Source: Pseudopedobacter saltans DSM 12145 (GTDB lineage Bacteria; Bacteroidota; Bacteroidia; Sphingobacteriales; Sphingobacteriaceae). From it: a stretch of DNA of 64,000 nt. Location of the stretch: positions 372,001 through 436,000 of the forward strand of contig NC_015177.1 in NCBI RefSeq assembly GCF_000190735.1. Direction: 5' to 3'. The position numbers and the translations under genes were made by a program. The notes beneath the pieces were generated by a model. It had not been told where the DNA came from and ran no database searches. It saw nothing but the letters and a program-made list of their open reading frames with translations. Numbering within the stretch: the stretch's first letter is position 1; each line of letters starts with the position of its first letter. Positions 33,679 to 43,267 of this stretch are shown here, one piece after another.

Positions 33679-36453
33679 ATGAAGTTGAACGCGAAAATAG
33701 CTCTATCCTTACTTTTTTTAGGAACTACCGGATTGCAGGTTTCTGCTCAAACGACAGAGACACAATATCTTTCCGGAAAGGGAAAGGACGACGGTGTTTT
33801 GTGGGATTTCTTTGTAACCGAAGGTATGAATGCAGGAAACTGGACTCAGATTCCGGTTCCGTCAAACTGGGAGCTTAAAGGCTTTGGGAAATATAATTAC
33901 GGTTTCAATAAAGAGGCTAATAAAGGGAAAGAAGAAGGACTTTATAAATATAAGTTTAAAGTTGCCGACGATTGGAAAGATAAAATTGTAAACATCGTTT
34001 TTGAAGGATCGATGACTGACACGGAAGTGAAGATTAACGGTAAATTGGCCGGAGAGATTCACCAGGGTTCATTTTATGTATTTAAATACGATATTTCTAA
34101 GCTGATTAAGTTTGGTGAAGAAAACTTACTGGAAGTAAAAGTAGCTAAGCATTCGGCAAATAAATCGGTAAACGCGGCGGAAAGAGAAGGTGACTTCTGG
34201 ATTTTTGGTGGAATATTCAGGCCTGTTTATCTGGAAGGTCTGCCTCAGAATCATATAGAAAGAGTTTCTTTAGATGCTAAGGCGGATGGATCTTTCAGGT
34301 CTAAAATACTAACCGAAGGTGATGCAGACGAAGTTGCTGTTCAGCTTTTTGATGCTCAGGGTAAGAAATTCGGAAAGCGTTTAAAAACTAAACTTTCGGG
34401 AAAAGAGAATTGGCTGAATACCAGCTTCGCGAACCCTAAGCTTTGGTCTGCAGAATTTCCGAATTTATATAAAGCACAATTTACATTGTTGAAAAATGGA
34501 AAAGTTCAGCACCAGTTAGAGCAAAAGTTTGGTTTCAGAACAGTAGAAGTTAAAGAGCGTGACGGAGTTTATATCAATGGAGTTAAGATCAAATTTAAAG
34601 GAGTAAACCGCCATTCTTTTCATCCCGAATCTGGAAGAACAACCAGTAAGGAAATTAGCATTGGCGATGTGAAGCTGATGAAGGAAATGAATATGAACGC
34701 TGTTCGTATGGCGCATTATCCGCCAGATAATCATTTCCTGGCAGTTTGTGATTCCCTGGGATTATATGTGATGAATGAATTGGGCGGATGGCATGGACAC
34801 TATGATACACCTACCGGTTCTAAATTATTGAAAGAAATGATGGTGGTTTCTGAAAATAATCCGTCTATTATTTTCTGGGCCAACGGAAATGAGGGTGGAC
34901 ATAATGCTGAACTGGATCATATTTTCTTTGAACAGGATATTCAAAAACGTCCGCTGATTTACCCATGGGCAGTTTACGGAGGTTTTGAAACTACACATTA
35001 TCGCGAGTACAATTATGGAATTGGCACTTACGATCATGGACATAATATTGTAATGCCTACAGAATTCTTACATGGAATGTTTGACGGAGGCCATGGTGCA
35101 GGTTTGGAAGATTACTGGAAAGCGATGTTGGCTAATCCGCTTGCTGCCGGTGGTTTCTTATGGGATTTTCAGGATCAGGGTGTGGTTAGGACGGATAAAA
35201 ACGGAATAATAGACACTGATGGAAATCACGGTCCGGATGGAATAGTTGGTCCGTATTATGAAAAAGAAGGAAGCTTTTTTACCATTAAAGAAGTTTGGAG
35301 TCCGATTTTCTTCGAAAAAAGAGAAATGACCAAAGGTTTTGATGGTTCATTCCATATCGAAAACAGGTATTCTTTTACCAATACCAATCAGTGCACCTTC
35401 AGTTACGAACTGAAAAAATTGGGTAATTATAACGAGGTCAAAGAATCAAAAAAGGGGAGTATTACTGCACCGAACATCAAAGCAGGAGACAAAGGAGTTT
35501 TGAAAGCTAATCTTCCGCAGGGATGGACGGATTTTGATGTATTGTATATCACCGCGAAAGATGTTAATCAGCAGGAGCTATTCACCTGGAGCTTTCCAAT
35601 CTCTTTGCCAAATAAAGTCGCAAAGTCTTTAATTAAAGAAGACGGACAGCAAAATATAGCTATTCAGGAAACTGCCAACTCATTTGTAGTCAAAGCGAAT
35701 GGTATTACTTACCAAATTAATAAAACAACAGGTTTATTAGAGCAGGTTCAGAATGCCAAAGGAGTTATCCCTTTCAAAAACGGACCCGTTTTACAGGAAG
35801 CAGTAAATAATTATAAAAACTTTAAACTGAGCAGGGAAGAAGGTAAAGTAGTTATCGCATCAACTTTCGACAGAAAAGAAAGCTACAATACTTTAAGATG
35901 GGAGATTTTACCATCGGGACAGTTGAAAATGCATGTGCAGTATTTTCCGGAAGCTTACTTTACTCGTTTTGTAGGTGTGAATTTCGATTTCCCGGAAGAT
36001 CAGATTAAAGGTGTTGAATACATGGGGATGGGACCTTATCGGGTTTGGAAGAACAGAATGAAAGGTAACCAGTTTGGTGTTTGGAAAAAAGACTATAATG
36101 ATACCGCTACGGGAGAAATTCCCTTCAGGTATCCGGAGTTTAAAGGTTATCATTCCAATATGTACTGGACGAAATTTATTGGTAAAGATCAAAGTTTTAA
36201 GGTATTTACTGATAGAGAAGATGTTTTTTTAAGGTTGTACACACCAAAAGAGCAGAAAGATACAGATTGGAAAAATATGGAACCTACATTTCCTAAAGGA
36301 GATATCTCTTTTATGAACGGAATTTCAGGCATTGGAACTAAAACGCAAAAGCCTGAGACAACAGGGCCAATGGGAATGAAGCATGTGTACTATGATTTTG
36401 AGAAAGAGCCGATAAGGGCATTGCATATGGTGTTGTATTTTGATTTTATGTGA
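33679..36453 (+). CDS. GH2-family beta-glycosidase
   Basis: A 924-residue protein with a signal peptide (LQVSAQ), an N-terminal jelly-roll (PVPSNWELKGFGKYNYG), an immunoglobulin-like domain, the GH2 TIM barrel with acid/base Glu in WANGNEGGH (near 403), a nucleophile candidate in MPTEFLHGMF (near 460), and a C-terminal beta-galactosidase small-chain-like domain (GVEYMGMGPYRVWKNR). It should remove a beta-linked sugar such as galactose or galacturonate from pectin side chains. The specificity cannot be told from sequence. Confidence 0.88.
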   Translation: MKLNAKIALSLLFLGTTGLQVSAQTTETQYLSGKGKDDGVLWDFFVTEGMNAGNWTQIPVPSNWELKGFGKYNYGFNKEANKGKEEGLYKYKFKVADDWKDKIVNIVFEGSMTDTEVKINGKLAGEIHQGSFYVFKYDISKLIKFGEENLLEVKVAKHSANKSVNAAEREGDFWIFGGIFRPVYLEGLPQNHIERVSLDAKADGSFRSKILTEGDADEVAVQLFDAQGKKFGKRLKTKLSGKENWLNTSFANPKLWSAEFPNLYKAQFTLLKNGKVQHQLEQKFGFRTVEVKERDGVYINGVKIKFKGVNRHSFHPESGRTTSKEISIGDVKLMKEMNMNAVRMAHYPPDNHFLAVCDSLGLYVMNELGGWHGHYDTPTGSKLLKEMMVVSENNPSIIFWANGNEGGHNAELDHIFFEQDIQKRPLIYPWAVYGGFETTHYREYNYGIGTYDHGHNIVMPTEFLHGMFDGGHGAGLEDYWKAMLANPLAAGGFLWDFQDQGVVRTDKNGIIDTDGNHGPDGIVGPYYEKEGSFFTIKEVWSPIFFEKREMTKGFDGSFHIENRYSFTNTNQCTFSYELKKLGNYNEVKESKKGSITAPNIKAGDKGVLKANLPQGWTDFDVLYITAKDVNQQELFTWSFPISLPNKVAKSLIKEDGQQNIAIQETANSFVVKANGITYQINKTTGLLEQVQNAKGVIPFKNGPVLQEAVNNYKNFKLSREEGKVVIASTFDRKESYNTLRWEILPSGQLKMHVQYFPEAYFTRFVGVNFDFPEDQIKGVEYMGMGPYRVWKNRMKGNQFGVWKKDYNDTATGEIPFRYPEFKGYHSNMYWTKFIGKDQSFKVFTDREDVFLRLYTPKEQKDTDWKNMEPTFPKGDISFMNGISGIGTKTQKPETTGPMGMKHVYYDFEKEPIRALHMVLYFDFM

Positions 36454-36613
36454 TTGTAGTAACCACAAAGACCATAAAGAAGATGTCGGAAGTCGGAGGA
36501 CCGAAGACGGAAGTCTGGTTGTTGATAGTCCATAGTAAGTTTACTAATGAACCAATTGACTTTGTGAACTTAGCGCCCTTTGCGGTTAAAAAGCGGTTAA
36601 AAAAGGAATAAAA

Positions 36614-39358
36614 ATGAAACTAAAACCAGTCATATTTATCTTACTGATGTTATTTGTAGCATTACAGCATCAGGCGCAGGCGAAAGTAAGTGTGTACGAT
36701 TTACGTACCGAGTTGCTTGTGAATCCTGTAGGAATAGATGTGTCTGCTCCAAGATTGGGCTGGAAGTTAAGTGGAGACGAAAGAGCCATTGAGCAAACAG
36801 CTTATCATATATTGGTAGCATCTTCTAAAGATAAACTGGATCAAAATATTGGTGATTTGTGGGATTCCGGAAGGCAGAACTCGAATAACTCTATTCATGT
36901 TATTTACCAAGGTAAAGCTTTGAAAAGCCGGGAGGAAGTGTTTTGGAAAGTAAAGGTTTACACGAATAAAGGGGAAAGCGCCTGGTCTGAAAATGCTATC
37001 TGGACAATGGGATTGCTTAACTATAAAGATTGGGCAGGTCGCTGGATTGGTTTTGATAGATATTTCCCGTCAGACAGTGAGGAAGAAGGAAAATTATCTG
37101 CCCGTTATTTCAGAAAGGAGTTCAATACCCCTAAAAAGGTAAAAAAAGCTACAGCCTACATTATGGGTTTAGGGCTTTATGAATTATATATTGATGGGAA
37201 AAAAGTTGGCGATCAGGTATTAGCGCCAAGCCCTACAGATTATACGAAAAACATTAAATACAATGTATTGGATGTAACCAATTTCCTGAAGGAGGGGAAA
37301 CATGCTATCGGTGTAATTTTAGGAAATGGTCGTTTTTATGCAATGCGGCAGGCGAAACCTTATAAAGTAAAAACCTTTGGTTTCCCTAAAATGCAAGTGC
37401 AGGTAATGGTGATTTATGAAGATGGTTCTTCCGAAACTTTAAAAACAGATGATTCATGGAAAGGAACTTCGAACGGACCAATTACTGCAAGTAACGAATA
37501 TGATGGTGAGAATTACGATGCCAGAAAGGAATTTAAAGGTTGGGCAAATGTAGGTTTTGACGATAAAAAATGGCTAAATGCTGATTATGTTCAGGAACCG
37601 GGTGGAGATTATGAAGCCCAGCTAAATGGCAACATGAAAGTAATGCAGGATATTGTTCCGGTTTCCATTGTTAAAAAAGCTGAAGGAAAATACATCATAG
37701 ACTTTGGCCAGAACTTTTCTGGTTGGGTAAAAATGCGTGTAAGCGGAACAAGTGGTAGCAAGGTCACGCTTCGCTTTGCAGAATCGTTACAAGATAATGG
37801 CGAACTGTTTACCACTAATTTACGCGATGCTAAAGCAACAGATAATTACATTTTAAAAGGCGAAGGAACAGAAGAATGGGAGCCCCGCTTCACTTATCAT
37901 GGTTTCCGCTATGTTGAAGTTAGTGGTTATCCTGGTGTTGCAAGCAAAGCTAATTTTACCGGAAGATTGGTTTATGATGACATGCAGAATGTTGGAACGT
38001 TCGTTTCTTCAAATCCACTTTTAAATCAGATTCATAAAAATGCCTGGTGGGGTATAGCTTCCAATTATAAAGGGATGCCGATAGATTGTCCACAAAGGAA
38101 TGAGCGCCAGCCATGGTTGGGAGATCGCCCGGTAAGCGCTTACGGAGAAAACTTTTTGTTTGATAACGCGAACTTTTACATCAAATGGTTAGAAGACATT
38201 CGCTTATCCCAAAAAGAAGATGGCGCAATTCCGGATGTGGCACCTGCTTTCTGGCGATATTACAGTGATAACATCAGCTGGCCGGGAACTTATCTGTTTG
38301 TTGCAGATATGCTTTATCAGCAAACCGGAGATTTAAGAATACTGCAAAAGCATTATCCAGCTATGAAAAAGTGGATGGACTATATGCAATCCCGCTATAT
38401 AGACAAAGACGGTATTATTACCAAAGACAGCTATGGAGATTGGTGTTTTCCGCCGGTGACTATAGAAGCTGGTAGAGGACAAATTGCTGATAAAAAATAT
38501 CCGAGTGCTTTAATTTCCAGCTCTTATTACTATCATTTGTTGCACACCATGGCTCGTTTCAGTATGCTGACGGGAAATGGGAAAGACCAATCTTATTTTC
38601 TAGATCAGGCTGCAAAAATGCGAACTGATTTCAATAAAAAGTTTTATAATAAAGCAGGGTTTTATGGTACAAATTCGTTGACAGACAATTTACTGGCTAT
38701 GTATTTCGGTTTGGTAGAAGATGCCAACAAAGAAAAACTGGCAAACAGAATTGTGGAAATTGTAGAAAAAGAAAATAAAGGACATTTAAGTACTGGAGTA
38801 ATCGGCACACAATGGATTATGCGCACTTTAACCGATATGGGAAGAGTAGATCTGGCTTATAAAATAGCAACAAATAAAACCTATCCTTCCTGGGGATATA
38901 TGGTAGAAAACGGTGCAACAACGATTTGGGAGTTGTGGAATGGAAATACGGCACATCCTAAAATGAATTCTCAAAACCACGTAATGATGCTGGGTGATTT
39001 GCTGGTTTGGTTTTATGAGAATCTGGCAGGAATCAAATCAAAAGAAAACGCATTTCAAACTATTGTTATGAAGCCCGAGATGATTACAGGTTTAGACCAT
39101 GTAAATGCAAGCTATAATAGTTTGTATGGTAAGATTGAATCCAATTGGACGAAAAATAAATCTGCTTTAGAATGGAGGATTGCTGTTCCAGCAAATGCAA
39201 AAGCGCAGGTTTATTTGTCTGCCAAAGATTTATCATCAGTTACAGAGAACAATAAAAAGTTAAAAGATAATAAAGACATCAAGGTACTTTCTGATGACGG
39301 AAAAAAAGTCTTGATAGAAATAGGATCGGGTATTTATCAATTTAAAACCAAATTATAA
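36614..39358 (+). CDS. GH78 alpha-L-rhamnosidase
   Basis: A 914-residue protein with a signal peptide (HQAQA). The N-terminal domains are typical of bacterial alpha-L-rhamnosidases (DLRTELLVNPVGIDVSAPRL). The (alpha/alpha)6 catalytic domain contains CPQRNERQPWLGD (near 491, the D/E motif) and TIWELWNG (near 770). It releases terminal rhamnose. It lies 160 bp after the GH2 gene. That gap contains only short imperfect repeats (CGGAAGTCGG) and no promoter of the repeat-pair class. Confidence 0.9.
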   Translation: MKLKPVIFILLMLFVALQHQAQAKVSVYDLRTELLVNPVGIDVSAPRLGWKLSGDERAIEQTAYHILVASSKDKLDQNIGDLWDSGRQNSNNSIHVIYQGKALKSREEVFWKVKVYTNKGESAWSENAIWTMGLLNYKDWAGRWIGFDRYFPSDSEEEGKLSARYFRKEFNTPKKVKKATAYIMGLGLYELYIDGKKVGDQVLAPSPTDYTKNIKYNVLDVTNFLKEGKHAIGVILGNGRFYAMRQAKPYKVKTFGFPKMQVQVMVIYEDGSSETLKTDDSWKGTSNGPITASNEYDGENYDARKEFKGWANVGFDDKKWLNADYVQEPGGDYEAQLNGNMKVMQDIVPVSIVKKAEGKYIIDFGQNFSGWVKMRVSGTSGSKVTLRFAESLQDNGELFTTNLRDAKATDNYILKGEGTEEWEPRFTYHGFRYVEVSGYPGVASKANFTGRLVYDDMQNVGTFVSSNPLLNQIHKNAWWGIASNYKGMPIDCPQRNERQPWLGDRPVSAYGENFLFDNANFYIKWLEDIRLSQKEDGAIPDVAPAFWRYYSDNISWPGTYLFVADMLYQQTGDLRILQKHYPAMKKWMDYMQSRYIDKDGIITKDSYGDWCFPPVTIEAGRGQIADKKYPSALISSSYYYHLLHTMARFSMLTGNGKDQSYFLDQAAKMRTDFNKKFYNKAGFYGTNSLTDNLLAMYFGLVEDANKEKLANRIVEIVEKENKGHLSTGVIGTQWIMRTLTDMGRVDLAYKIATNKTYPSWGYMVENGATTIWELWNGNTAHPKMNSQNHVMMLGDLLVWFYENLAGIKSKENAFQTIVMKPEMITGLDHVNASYNSLYGKIESNWTKNKSALEWRIAVPANAKAQVYLSAKDLSSVTENNKKLKDNKDIKVLSDDGKKVLIEIGSGIYQFKTKL

Positions 39359-39360
39359 AC

Positions 39361-40008
39361 ATGATGAAAAAGATATTAGTTGTTTTTTTTATGAGTTTTT
39401 GGGCAATCAGCTTGAAGGCTCAGGACAATACAAGCGAACAAAAGAAAGCTAACGATTGGGTAGCAGAGTTAAAGCTGGATAATGCGAAAAAAGAAGAGAA
39501 AGTGAAAGCTTTAATCTTTAATCATCTTGTTGCTGTTAAAGATTGGCACAACAGCCATCCAGCCAGTACAGTACCGGCAGGAATCAACCCAAGAACAGGA
39601 GAGAGACTTAATGAACTGTACCGTTCCATTATCGCAGATTCTGCCATGCCAACAGAGGTTCATCAAACTTTAATGAATGGTTTAAGACAAGAACTGACTC
39701 CAGAGCAAGTGATTTTTATACTGGATAAGTATACCGTAGGTAAAGTAGATTTTACCATGAAAGGCTACAAAGCTATTGTTCCTGATTTAACTGCAGAAGA
39801 AGAGAAAACCATTAGGACTTACCTGGAGGAAGCCAGGGAAATGGCTATAGATTTTAAGAATATGAAACAAATCTCTGCCATTTTCGAGATATATAAAGAC
39901 AAATCAGAAGCCTATTTAAATGCAAATGGCAGAAGCTGGAGACAGTTATATAAAGATTATACAAATAAAATAAAAGCAGAAAAAGCGCAGAAATCAAATG
40001 AAAAGTAA
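39361..40008 (+). CDS. DUF3826 secreted protein
   Basis: A 215-residue protein with a signal peptide (ISLKAQ). The remainder is largely helical and charged, with VKDWHNSHPASTVPAGINP and YTVGKVDFTMKGYKAIVPDL, which I recognise as the DUF3826 type often found in pectin loci. Function is unknown. It starts 3 bp after the GH78 stop, and its last 11 bp overlap the next gene, suggesting translational coupling. Confidence 0.75.
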   Translation: MMKKILVVFFMSFWAISLKAQDNTSEQKKANDWVAELKLDNAKKEEKVKALIFNHLVAVKDWHNSHPASTVPAGINPRTGERLNELYRSIIADSAMPTEVHQTLMNGLRQELTPEQVIFILDKYTVGKVDFTMKGYKAIVPDLTAEEEKTIRTYLEEAREMAIDFKNMKQISAIFEIYKDKSEAYLNANGRSWRQLYKDYTNKIKAEKAQKSNEK

Positions 40009-41149
40009 GGTAGTAATATCCATTATCGTCAGTTTTTTGTTTCTGTCCGGAGCACAGGCGCAAGAGAGGAACGCATTATATAAATGGAGAAAGGGAATCG
40101 TTAAGAATGAGTTTATCTATGATAAAGCACCTTTCCCTTCCTGTCATTCGGCAACTATTGCAGAAACACCTACAGGATTGGTTTATGCTTTTTTTGGAGG
40201 AACGCATGAAAGGCACCCGGATGTTGAGATTTATGTAAGCCGACAGGAAAATGGAAAATGGTTAACCCCTGTATCAGCCGCAAACGGGATTCAGGAAGAT
40301 GGAAAGAGGTTACCAACCTGGAATCCGGTTTTATATCAAATTCCGAATGGAGATTTAATGCTTTTTTATAAAGTTGGTCCAAAACCATCAGAGTGGTGGG
40401 GAATGCTGAAAAGGTCTAAAGATGGAGGAAAAACATGGTCTGCAGCAGAGAAACTTCCAGAAGGCTATTTAGGTCCGGTGAAAAACAAACCTGTTCTGTT
40501 GAGCAATGGAAATCTAATTTGCCCTACAAGTACCGAAGGAAACGGATGGAACATCCATTTCGAAATTACATCTGATTTTGGAAAAACATGGAGAAAAGTA
40601 GGGCCTGTGGGAAGAGGAGAAGATAATATCAATGCTATTCAGCCAAGCGTATTGGATCACGGAAACGGAAAATTGCAAATATTGGCAAGAACACGTAACT
40701 GGGCAATTGCAGAATCATGGTCTTATGACAACGGTGAAACCTGGACTCCTTTGAAGAAAACCACATTACCAAATAATAATTCGGGAACAGATGCGGTAAC
40801 TATGAAAAACGGCAAGCATGTTTTGGTTTACAATCATGTTTTGCCTCCAAAAGACAACCCGAAAGGGGCCAGAACGCCTTTAAATGTTGCGGTTTCTAAA
40901 GATGGGGTCAATTGGAACGCTGTTCTGATATTAGAGGATTCGCCAATCAGCCAGTATTCTTATCCTGCAGTTATTCAGACAAGCGATGGTTTGCTGCATT
41001 TTGCTTATACATGGAGACGTGAAAAAATGAAACATGTGGTTGTTGATCCGAAAAAATTAAAAGCAAGACCGATTAAGAATGGGGTTTGGCCAAGTGTTAA
41101 AGGATATACTTTGCCAACATTAGAGACTTATAAGGCAGAAGAAGAGTAG
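39998..41149 (+). CDS. Sialidase-like six-bladed propeller with Asp boxes
   Basis: A 383-residue secreted protein (signal peptide to GAQAQ). Asp-box repeats are clear: SKDGGKTWSA, TSDFGKTWRK, SYDNGETWTP and SKDGVNW. An Arg-containing AFFGGTHERHPDVEIYVSR may be part of the active site. It resembles exo-sialidase-type enzymes that cleave ketosidic acidic sugars. Directly downstream are genes for an NAL/DHDPS-type aldolase and tetronate breakdown. A release role for Dha or Kdo of RG-II is a reasonable inference. Confidence 0.72.
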   Translation: MKSKVVISIIVSFLFLSGAQAQERNALYKWRKGIVKNEFIYDKAPFPSCHSATIAETPTGLVYAFFGGTHERHPDVEIYVSRQENGKWLTPVSAANGIQEDGKRLPTWNPVLYQIPNGDLMLFYKVGPKPSEWWGMLKRSKDGGKTWSAAEKLPEGYLGPVKNKPVLLSNGNLICPTSTEGNGWNIHFEITSDFGKTWRKVGPVGRGEDNINAIQPSVLDHGNGKLQILARTRNWAIAESWSYDNGETWTPLKKTTLPNNNSGTDAVTMKNGKHVLVYNHVLPPKDNPKGARTPLNVAVSKDGVNWNAVLILEDSPISQYSYPAVIQTSDGLLHFAYTWRREKMKHVVVDPKKLKARPIKNGVWPSVKGYTLPTLETYKAEEE

Positions 41150-41173
41150 AACGCAAGAGAAATAATATATAAA

Positions 41174-42325
41174 ATGTCGATTAATAGGATTTTAAAAGTT
41201 AGTTTCCCTAATAAGCTAGTTTTTGGAAATGGTGTGATGACGCAATTGGCCGAAGAACTTATTCAGCTCAATTGCAAAGAGGTAATATTGTTGACAATTA
41301 AGCCTTTGCAGTCGCAATTGGCTGGTTTTATTGACGAGTTACAGAAAAATAACATTGTTGTTATAACAGATACAAGTATCGAGCAGGAGCCAACATTCGC
41401 TGATTTCAGAAGAATATTGAGCGAGCTGAAAAACTCAAATGCAGATACAGTAATTGGTATTGGGGGGGGGAGTGTATTGGATGTTGCCAAATTGGTTGCT
41501 GCACAGTTAGACAATACGCAAACTTTAGAGGAAATTGTTGGAAATGGCTTATTGAAAGGCAGAAGCAAGCGATTGATCTGTGTGCCGGCAACGTCCGGGA
41601 CAGGCAGTGAGGTTTCTCCGAATGCTATTTTGGTTGATGATGAAAATCAGAAAAAAGGAATTATCAGCCCTTATCTGGTTCCGGATATGGTTTATGCCGA
41701 TCCATTGTTGACTTTAAGTTTACCCGCTTCTATTACCGCGGCAACAGGTTTAGATGCATTAACACATTGTTTGGAAGCTTTTACGAATAAGTTTTCGCAA
41801 CCCTTTATAGATATGTACGCTTTTGAAGGAATGCGTCTCATTGCTGCAAACCTGGAAGAAGCGGTAAAGAATGGTCAAAATAAAGAAGCTAGAAGCGAGG
41901 TCGCTTTGGGAAGTATTCTTGGAGGTTTCTGTTTAGGGCCGGTTAATACTGCCGGAGTACATGCTTTGTCCTATCCTTTAGGCAGCATGTTTCATCTACC
42001 TCATGGATTGTCCAACGCATTGCTTTTGCCTTACGTTATGGAATTCAACTATACTGCAAATCCAAAAAAATATGCCGAGGTAGCTATTGCTTTGGGATGC
42101 AGAAGAGAAAATACAGATGAGGAAACTGCTGTGGCAGGTATCGCTAAAATAAAGCAGTTGATACAAGCATGTGGCATTCCAGCCAGATTAAGGGATTTAA
42201 ATATCCCACAGGAATCAATTCCACAAATGGCAGAAGACGCCATGAAGATTACGAGATTGTTGGTGAATAATCCAAGAGAAATTACATTATCAGACGCGAT
42301 ATGCATTTTTAACGCTGCCTATTAA
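41174..42325 (+). CDS. Iron-containing alcohol dehydrogenase family protein
   Basis: A 383-residue cytoplasmic enzyme. Visible motifs are the NAD-site GIGGGSVLDVAKL (near 95), PATSGTGSEVSP, and the metal-site residues in GLDALTHCLEAF (near 190) and HALSYPLGSMFHLPHGLSNA (near 262). The family interconverts aldehydes or ketones and alcohols. In this gene order I infer it reduces the C4 aldehyde acid produced by the aldolase. A G8 run at about 41462 is read through without frameshift. Confidence 0.88.
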   Translation: MSINRILKVSFPNKLVFGNGVMTQLAEELIQLNCKEVILLTIKPLQSQLAGFIDELQKNNIVVITDTSIEQEPTFADFRRILSELKNSNADTVIGIGGGSVLDVAKLVAAQLDNTQTLEEIVGNGLLKGRSKRLICVPATSGTGSEVSPNAILVDDENQKKGIISPYLVPDMVYADPLLTLSLPASITAATGLDALTHCLEAFTNKFSQPFIDMYAFEGMRLIAANLEEAVKNGQNKEARSEVALGSILGGFCLGPVNTAGVHALSYPLGSMFHLPHGLSNALLLPYVMEFNYTANPKKYAEVAIALGCRRENTDEETAVAGIAKIKQLIQACGIPARLRDLNIPQESIPQMAEDAMKITRLLVNNPREITLSDAICIFNAAY

Positions 42326-42328
42326 AAC

Positions 42329-43267
42329 ATGAAAGAGAATCAGAAGAAAAAAGAAACAATTGTTCCTGTGGTAGCCCCTCTGAACAAAGATTTAAGTTTA
42401 GACAGAGAAGCTGTAGCAAAGATATTTTCTTATCTATATAGCAATAATGCTATTCCATTTATTTTAGGAACTACAGGTGAATCGGCATCACTATCGAACA
42501 ATTTTAAGGAAGAATATTTAAGGGTTGGCGTAGAAAACAAACCTGCCGATAAAAAGCTATATGTGGGTGTTTCTTCAAATATTTTAGAAGACTCTGTCTC
42601 ATTTTCGCATTTAGCATACGATTTGGGAATCGATGCTGTAGCTGCAACATTACCAACTTATTATAAGCTGTCTGATGCTCAAATAGGTAAATATTTTCTG
42701 CAGTTGGCAGAAGAAATCCCAAATGATCTGGTAGTGTATAACATTCCCGCAACCACTCATATGTCTATTCCCCTGGAGTTATTGGATGAATTGAGTTATC
42801 ATCCAAAAATTGTTGGAACTAAAGACTCGGAAAGAAGCGTGGAAAGATTGGATAAATCTTTGGCTTTATGGAAAGACAGGGACGATTTCAAACATTATAT
42901 GGGTTGGGCAGCGCAATCTGCTTATGCCATGATAAACGGCAGTGACGGTATCATACCAAGTTCGGGGAATTTCGCTCCTGCAATTTATAATGAAATGTGT
43001 ATCGCTGTAGAGAACGGGGATAATGAATTGGCTTATATTTTACAAAAGCAATCCGATGATTTGGGAGCGTTATATCAGTCAAATAAATCTCTGGGCGAGT
43101 CTCTGTGGGGGTTGAAGGTGCTCATGAGAGAATTATCTTTATGTGATTCGCATATGATGCCTCCTTTACATGAATTAGGAAAAACAGAAGAAACTAAGCT
43201 GATTGAAGCTTTCCATAATTTAATCAATAAAGAAAACATTAAACTGAATATAGCAAGTCATGTCTAA
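42329..43267 (+). CDS. DHDPS/N-acetylneuraminate lyase-family aldolase
   Basis: A 312-residue class I aldolase of the DHDPS/NAL superfamily. It has the GTTGES motif (near 47) for binding the pyruvate carboxylate, the catalytic Tyr in VVYNIPATT (near 136) and the Schiff-base Lys in GTKDSERS (near 163). Members cleave or make 2-keto-3-deoxy acids with pyruvate as one product. It lies 3 bp after the ADH gene and overlaps the next gene by 8 bp, so it belongs to the same cassette. The proposed substrate is Dha (inference). Confidence 0.85.
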   Translation: MKENQKKKETIVPVVAPLNKDLSLDREAVAKIFSYLYSNNAIPFILGTTGESASLSNNFKEEYLRVGVENKPADKKLYVGVSSNILEDSVSFSHLAYDLGIDAVAATLPTYYKLSDAQIGKYFLQLAEEIPNDLVVYNIPATTHMSIPLELLDELSYHPKIVGTKDSERSVERLDKSLALWKDRDDFKHYMGWAAQSAYAMINGSDGIIPSSGNFAPAIYNEMCIAVENGDNELAYILQKQSDDLGALYQSNKSLGESLWGLKVLMRELSLCDSHMMPPLHELGKTEETKLIEAFHNLINKENIKLNIASHV

